This document shows, in pieces, positions 18,248 to 20,319 of a DNA stretch of 20,319 bases. The notes below the pieces were generated by a model. That model was not told the origin of the DNA. It did no database searches and saw nothing but the letters and a program-made list of their open reading frames with translations. Origin of the DNA: Shewanella sp. (GTDB taxonomy: Bacteria > Pseudomonadota > Gammaproteobacteria > Enterobacterales > Shewanellaceae); contig SDWK01000509.1 of assembly GCA_004195335.1 (NCBI GenBank), forward strand, positions 1-20,319, written 5' to 3'. Position 1 is the stretch's first letter. Every line of letters begins with the position of its first letter. The translations under genes and the position numbers were made by a program.

Positions 18248-18316
18248 TGAGTCCTCTATATCAAGCCGAATGTTAACATAAGAGATATTAACACAATCCC
18301 ATTTAGGGGTTTAGTA

Positions 18317-18385
18317 ATGGTTGATTCTATCTGTCAGCAATTTGATATGCTTCCGAAAATTGAATCTTTTAACAAGAGTAACTGA
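18317..18385 (+). CDS. Candidate 22-codon small ORF, unknown
   Basis: ATG 18317 is preceded by TAGGGG (18304-18309) at normal ribosome-binding distance. It encodes 22 residues, starting MVDSICQQFDMLPK, with a TGA stop at 18383-18385. I do not recognise the peptide; it has no signal peptide or membrane segment. It may be a chance ORF, a leader peptide or the remnant of a lost gene. Confidence 0.2.
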   Translation: MVDSICQQFDMLPKIESFNKSN

Positions 18386-18451
18386 ACTTTTTCAACATTT
18401 GCTAATATAGTATTGGTTTTGTGTTTCAAGTCCTTCTAATAGTACGCAAGG

Positions 18452-18467
18452 TTTGATAGGAGTCACA
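18452..18467 (+). promoter_or_regulatory. CRP-like binding site upstream of scyA
   Basis: TTTGA-TAGGAG-TCACA matches nine of the ten core bases of the CRP consensus TGTGA-N6-TCACA. It lies 125 bases before the scyA ATG. If TTAAAT (18509-18514) is the -10 box, the centre of the site falls near -61.5, a common activating position. CRP is a main regulator of respiration in Shewanella; binding here is not shown. Confidence 0.4.
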
Positions 18468-18592
18468 AAAAGGTGAGATTTGTCGAAGTTTGATGTATTC
18501 TGTAGGTGTTAAATAAATAGTCTGCCTTATCTCTTAGTCAGGTAAAAGGGCAGCAATAAGCTTTGTTAGTATTTGCATTAGGAACATCTAAA

Positions 18593-18886
18593 ATGAAAAA
18601 ATTGTTAGCAATGACTGCTTTCGCTGCATTGACTTTGACTGCAAACGTATCAGCACAAGAAGGTAAGGCTGTTTACGATAAGGCATGCCAAATATGTCAC
18701 AGTATGGGTGTCGCTGGTGCTCCAAAGGCGCATGACGCCGCGGCTTGGGCCCCTCGTCTTGCTCAAGGTCTAGAGACTCTAGTATCTACAGTGAAAACTG
18801 GTAAAGGCGCTATGCCACCAGGTGGAATGTGTACCGACTGTACAGATGAAGATTACAAGAACGCTATCGACTTCATGTCTAAGTAA
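18593..18886 (+). CDS. scyA: Small monoheme cytochrome c5, ScyA-like
   Basis: The 97-residue precursor has a signal peptide (MKKLLAMTAFAALTLTANVSA, cleaved near residue 21), giving a soluble periplasmic protein of about 76 residues. The haem site is C32-Q-I-C35-H36, and the sixth ligand is probably Met74 in GAMPPGG. Cys80 and Cys83 (MCTDC) form the disulphide typical of cytochrome c5. The sequence closely resembles Shewanella ScyA, an electron carrier between inner-membrane dehydrogenases and terminal reductases or oxidases. TAGGAA (18579-18584 region) favours ATG 18593 over the in-frame ATG 18563. It is flanked by ccm genes, whose products attach its haem. Confidence 0.95.
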   Translation: MKKLLAMTAFAALTLTANVSAQEGKAVYDKACQICHSMGVAGAPKAHDAAAWAPRLAQGLETLVSTVKTGKGAMPPGGMCTDCTDEDYKNAIDFMSK

Positions 18887-18916
18887 TCTTGTTATCGCTC
18901 TCTTTGAGAGCTAAAT

Positions 18917-18940
18917 AACCGGCATATAGCCGGTTTTTTT
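18917..18940 (+). terminator. Intrinsic terminator of scyA
   Basis: AACCGGC (18917-18923) pairs with GCCGGTT (18929-18935) around ATATA and runs into T7. It lies about 30 bases after the scyA stop. Confidence 0.92.
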
Positions 18941-18964
18941 ATGTCTATAACAATGTGAGTAAAC

Positions 18965-18991
18965 AAAAAAGGTCTGCATAAGCAGACCTTT
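18965..18991 (-). terminator. Intrinsic terminator of ccmI
   Basis: AAAGGTCTGC (18968-18977) and GCAGACCTTT (18982-18991) form a perfect stem with a four-base loop. On the minus strand the T-run comes from plus-strand A18965-18970. With the scyA terminator it insulates the convergent pair. Confidence 0.9.
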
Positions 18992-19011
18992 AGTATATAA
19001 ATGCACTAGGG

Positions 19012-20253
19012 TTACTCAACTATTGTATCTATTAAGAGTTGAGTTGTGTCACCCACTTTCACCATTGCCAGACGTCCTTGAAGATCTCCGCTTTGAGGCT
19101 TAACGGTTCCATGCTTAGATAGCACCGCTATAATCTCGACATTCTTAGCACCACTTAGTTTCGCATTTCCACCCATAGAGGTGGTGTCATCCAAGGTGAT
19201 AGTAGTCGGTAGGCTTTTAGCCGAAACCTTTACTGCCGCTAATGGAACCTTAGGCCCCTCTGTGCTGCGTGCAAAGATAAATAGCATATCTGAGCTACCA
19301 ACTTGCTCAAGTAGCTCAGGAGATACAGATACTTCTACATTAACTGTCTTGGCTACACTCTTAACTTGAGCTGCATCATTAGGCATTTCACCTGTTTCAG
19401 ATTCCATTCTCATTTTAGCGCTATCGATGGCATTGATGATGGCGCTGCGGTCGACATCTTTTCGCTCGCTATCAAGAATTATCTGCCAAGAGTCGATGGC
19501 TGTTTGGTAATCAGCGGTGAAGAACGAATCCATACCCACCAATAACAATGTTGATGGATCTTCTGGATCAAGCGATAAAGATTGATCGATAACCGCTCGA
19601 ATTGCTGGCGTCATTTGCTGATTAGCTTTGTAATACATAGCCGTTGCTTTTGGGCCAAGTAACTCGGCTTGATTTCCCACTAGCACTATAGCCTTGTCGA
19701 AAGCCTTTACCGCGTCATCGTAGCGACTGGCTGAAATATAGCTATGCCCCAAGCTAAACAATAGTTGGCTATTTTCAGGTTCAGATTTGGCTTGCTGTTC
19801 CATCATCTGTAGACGCTGCTGCATAACCTGTTCCTGACTCATGCCTGCGTGAGGGCCACCTGGTTGAGGTTGATTCAGTTTTGCGTATGCACCCAGAGTT
19901 GTATAAAAGTATCCGGATACTCCGATAATGACAATAGACATCACCATCGGCCATAATAGCCCTTTAGGCTTAACCTTATGGACTAAAGATTCATCATCAC
20001 CTTGCTTCATATCCTGAAGCAAACTTATCTCTAACTCTTTCTTAAGAGCATCGAATTCAACTTTATCTAACAGTTCATCTGTGAGCTCTTTTTCTAATGT
20101 AGCAAGACGAATGTTAAATAGATCAAGGTTTGTTTGTTTGCGTACTCCTGCTTCTTCCGCTTGCAACATCTTTTGCTGACGAAAGTGTGGAAACCAAATC
20201 AGCACAAGGCTGACTAACACAAAAAGCGCAATAAAAATCCAGAGAGTGGTCAT
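19012..20253 (-). CDS. ccmI: Apocytochrome c chaperone CcmI
   Basis: CcmI holds apocytochromes c for the CcmF-CcmH haem lyase. The 413 residues show two membrane helices (about 4-21 and 99-118) joined by a cytoplasmic loop with a coiled-coil-like, charged stretch (about 35-85). A periplasmic TPR region follows (about 140-290; SLGHSYISASRYDDAVKAFD is one repeat, PEDPSTLLLVGMDSFFTADY another). The C-terminal domain, about 303-413 (DMLFIFAR, QGRLAMVKVG), is also seen at the end of E. coli CcmH. It is therefore a full-length separate CcmI, not fused to CcmH. It is convergent with scyA; ccmF, ccmG and ccmH are not in the window and may lie to the right. The Shine-Dalgarno is weak (AAAAAGAAAT before the ATG). 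Confidence 0.95.
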   Translation of the reverse strand: MTTLWIFIALFVLVSLVLIWFPHFRQQKMLQAEEAGVRKQTNLDLFNIRLATLEKELTDELLDKVEFDALKKELEISLLQDMKQGDDESLVHKVKPKGLLWPMVMSIVIIGVSGYFYTTLGAYAKLNQPQPGGPHAGMSQEQVMQQRLQMMEQQAKSEPENSQLLFSLGHSYISASRYDDAVKAFDKAIVLVGNQAELLGPKATAMYYKANQQMTPAIRAVIDQSLSLDPEDPSTLLLVGMDSFFTADYQTAIDSWQIILDSERKDVDRSAIINAIDSAKMRMESETGEMPNDAAQVKSVAKTVNVEVSVSPELLEQVGSSDMLFIFARSTEGPKVPLAAVKVSAKSLPTTITLDDTTSMGGNAKLSGAKNVEIIAVLSKHGTVKPQSGDLQGRLAMVKVGDTTQLLIDTIVE

Positions 20254-20283
20254 TATTTCTTTTTCACATTAGTTACAAAAAAA

Positions 20284-20298
20284 TGCGGATACACCGCA
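20284..20298 (-). terminator. Hairpin with T-run upstream of ccmI
   Basis: On the minus strand TGCGG, loop TGTAT and CCGCA are followed by T7 (plus-strand A20277-20283). It lies 31 bases before the ccmI ATG. It may end a gene further right, or act inside a ccmI leader. The stem has only five pairs. Confidence 0.5.
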
Positions 20299-20312
20299 GG
20301 GATAGGGATAGG

Positions 20313-20318
20313 ATTATA
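20313..20318 (-). promoter_or_regulatory. Possible -10 box for ccmI
   Basis: The minus strand reads a perfect TATAAT here, about 60 bases before the ccmI ATG. Any -35 box would lie beyond the window edge, so this cannot be judged further. A start near 20306 would place the T-run hairpin at the very beginning of the transcript. Confidence 0.35.
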
Positions 20319-20319
20319 C

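Larger units (their letters stand above)
18248..18592. promoter_or_regulatory. Divergent intergenic region between ccmA and scyA
   Basis: These 345 bases must carry the promoters of ccmA (minus) and scyA (plus). Next to ccmA are TGTTAACA (18271-18278) and TTAACACA (18289-18296), two TGTTAA copies in tandem on the minus strand. A CRP-like site lies at 18452-18467. Weak -10 candidates for scyA are TATTCT (18496-18501) and TTAAAT (18509-18514). The presumed scyA leader can pair CTGCC (18522-18526) with GGCAG (18549-18553). A short ORF is at 18317-18385. No promoter here is clear-cut. Confidence 0.6.

Noticed and set aside
18463..18478. TCACA-N6-TGAGA imperfect inverted repeat next to the CRP-like site
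   Set aside because: The half-sites are in the opposite orientation to CRP sites, and the overlap with the better site makes chance likely.
18563..18592. N-terminal extension of scyA starting at ATG 18563
   Set aside because: It would add MLVFALGTSK ahead of a normal signal peptide, and the ribosome-binding site TAGGAA fits ATG 18593.
20298..20312. Tandem GGGATA repeats at the right edge
   Set aside because: Only two full copies and one degenerate copy are present, too few to call a repeat element, and the window ends there.

Overview
The window is a gammaproteobacterial chromosome segment, most likely from Shewanella or a close relative. Three things point there: near-enterobacterial ribosomal proteins in the tuf-S10-spc-alpha order; a ccmABCDE operon directly beyond rplQ; and, divergent from ccmA, a small monoheme cytochrome c5 that closely resembles Shewanella ScyA, followed by an opposed ccmI. 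The genus call is inference from gene order and protein recognition; no database was searched.

Left part (1-14349, plus strand). The 3' end of tuf (EF-Tu) closes with an intrinsic terminator. The S10 operon follows (rpsJ, rplC, rplD, rplW, rplB, rpsS, rplV, rpsC, rplP, rpmC, rpsQ), with a clear promoter and a roughly 160-nt leader whose last hairpin plus U-run sits where L4 attenuates the Escherichia coli S10 operon. A terminator and an extended -10 promoter separate it from the spc operon (rplN, rplX, rplE, rpsN, rpsH, rplF, rplR, rpsE, rpmD, rplO, secY, rpmJ), which carries a probable S8-binding element at the rplE start. A hairpin after rpmJ precedes the alpha operon (rpsM, rpsK, rpsD, rpoA, rplQ), whose leader keeps the S4-binding pseudoknot. 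A bidirectional terminator ends the block. All these genes look intact.

Middle part (14383-15357, minus strand). A lone, predicted secreted protein resembles the ABC-type substrate-binding fold also used as a sensor domain. No transporter or signalling partner lies beside it. It is the least explained gene here.

Right part (15424-20319). ccmA-ccmB-ccmC-ccmD-ccmE form a tight minus-strand operon. CcmAB with CcmC and CcmD load haem onto the periplasmic haem chaperone CcmE. Across a 345-base divergent intergenic region lies scyA (plus strand), encoding a likely client of the same machinery, and then ccmI (minus strand), encoding the apocytochrome chaperone, convergent with scyA. The lyase and thioredoxin genes ccmF, ccmG and ccmH are not in the window. 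Possible regulatory sites (a CRP-like site, TGTTAA repeats, a hairpin with a T-run ahead of ccmI) and one 22-codon ORF lie in the non-coding gaps.

Most of the window is conserved housekeeping DNA. I see no mobile element, CRISPR array, tRNA or rRNA, and no clearly new multi-gene system.
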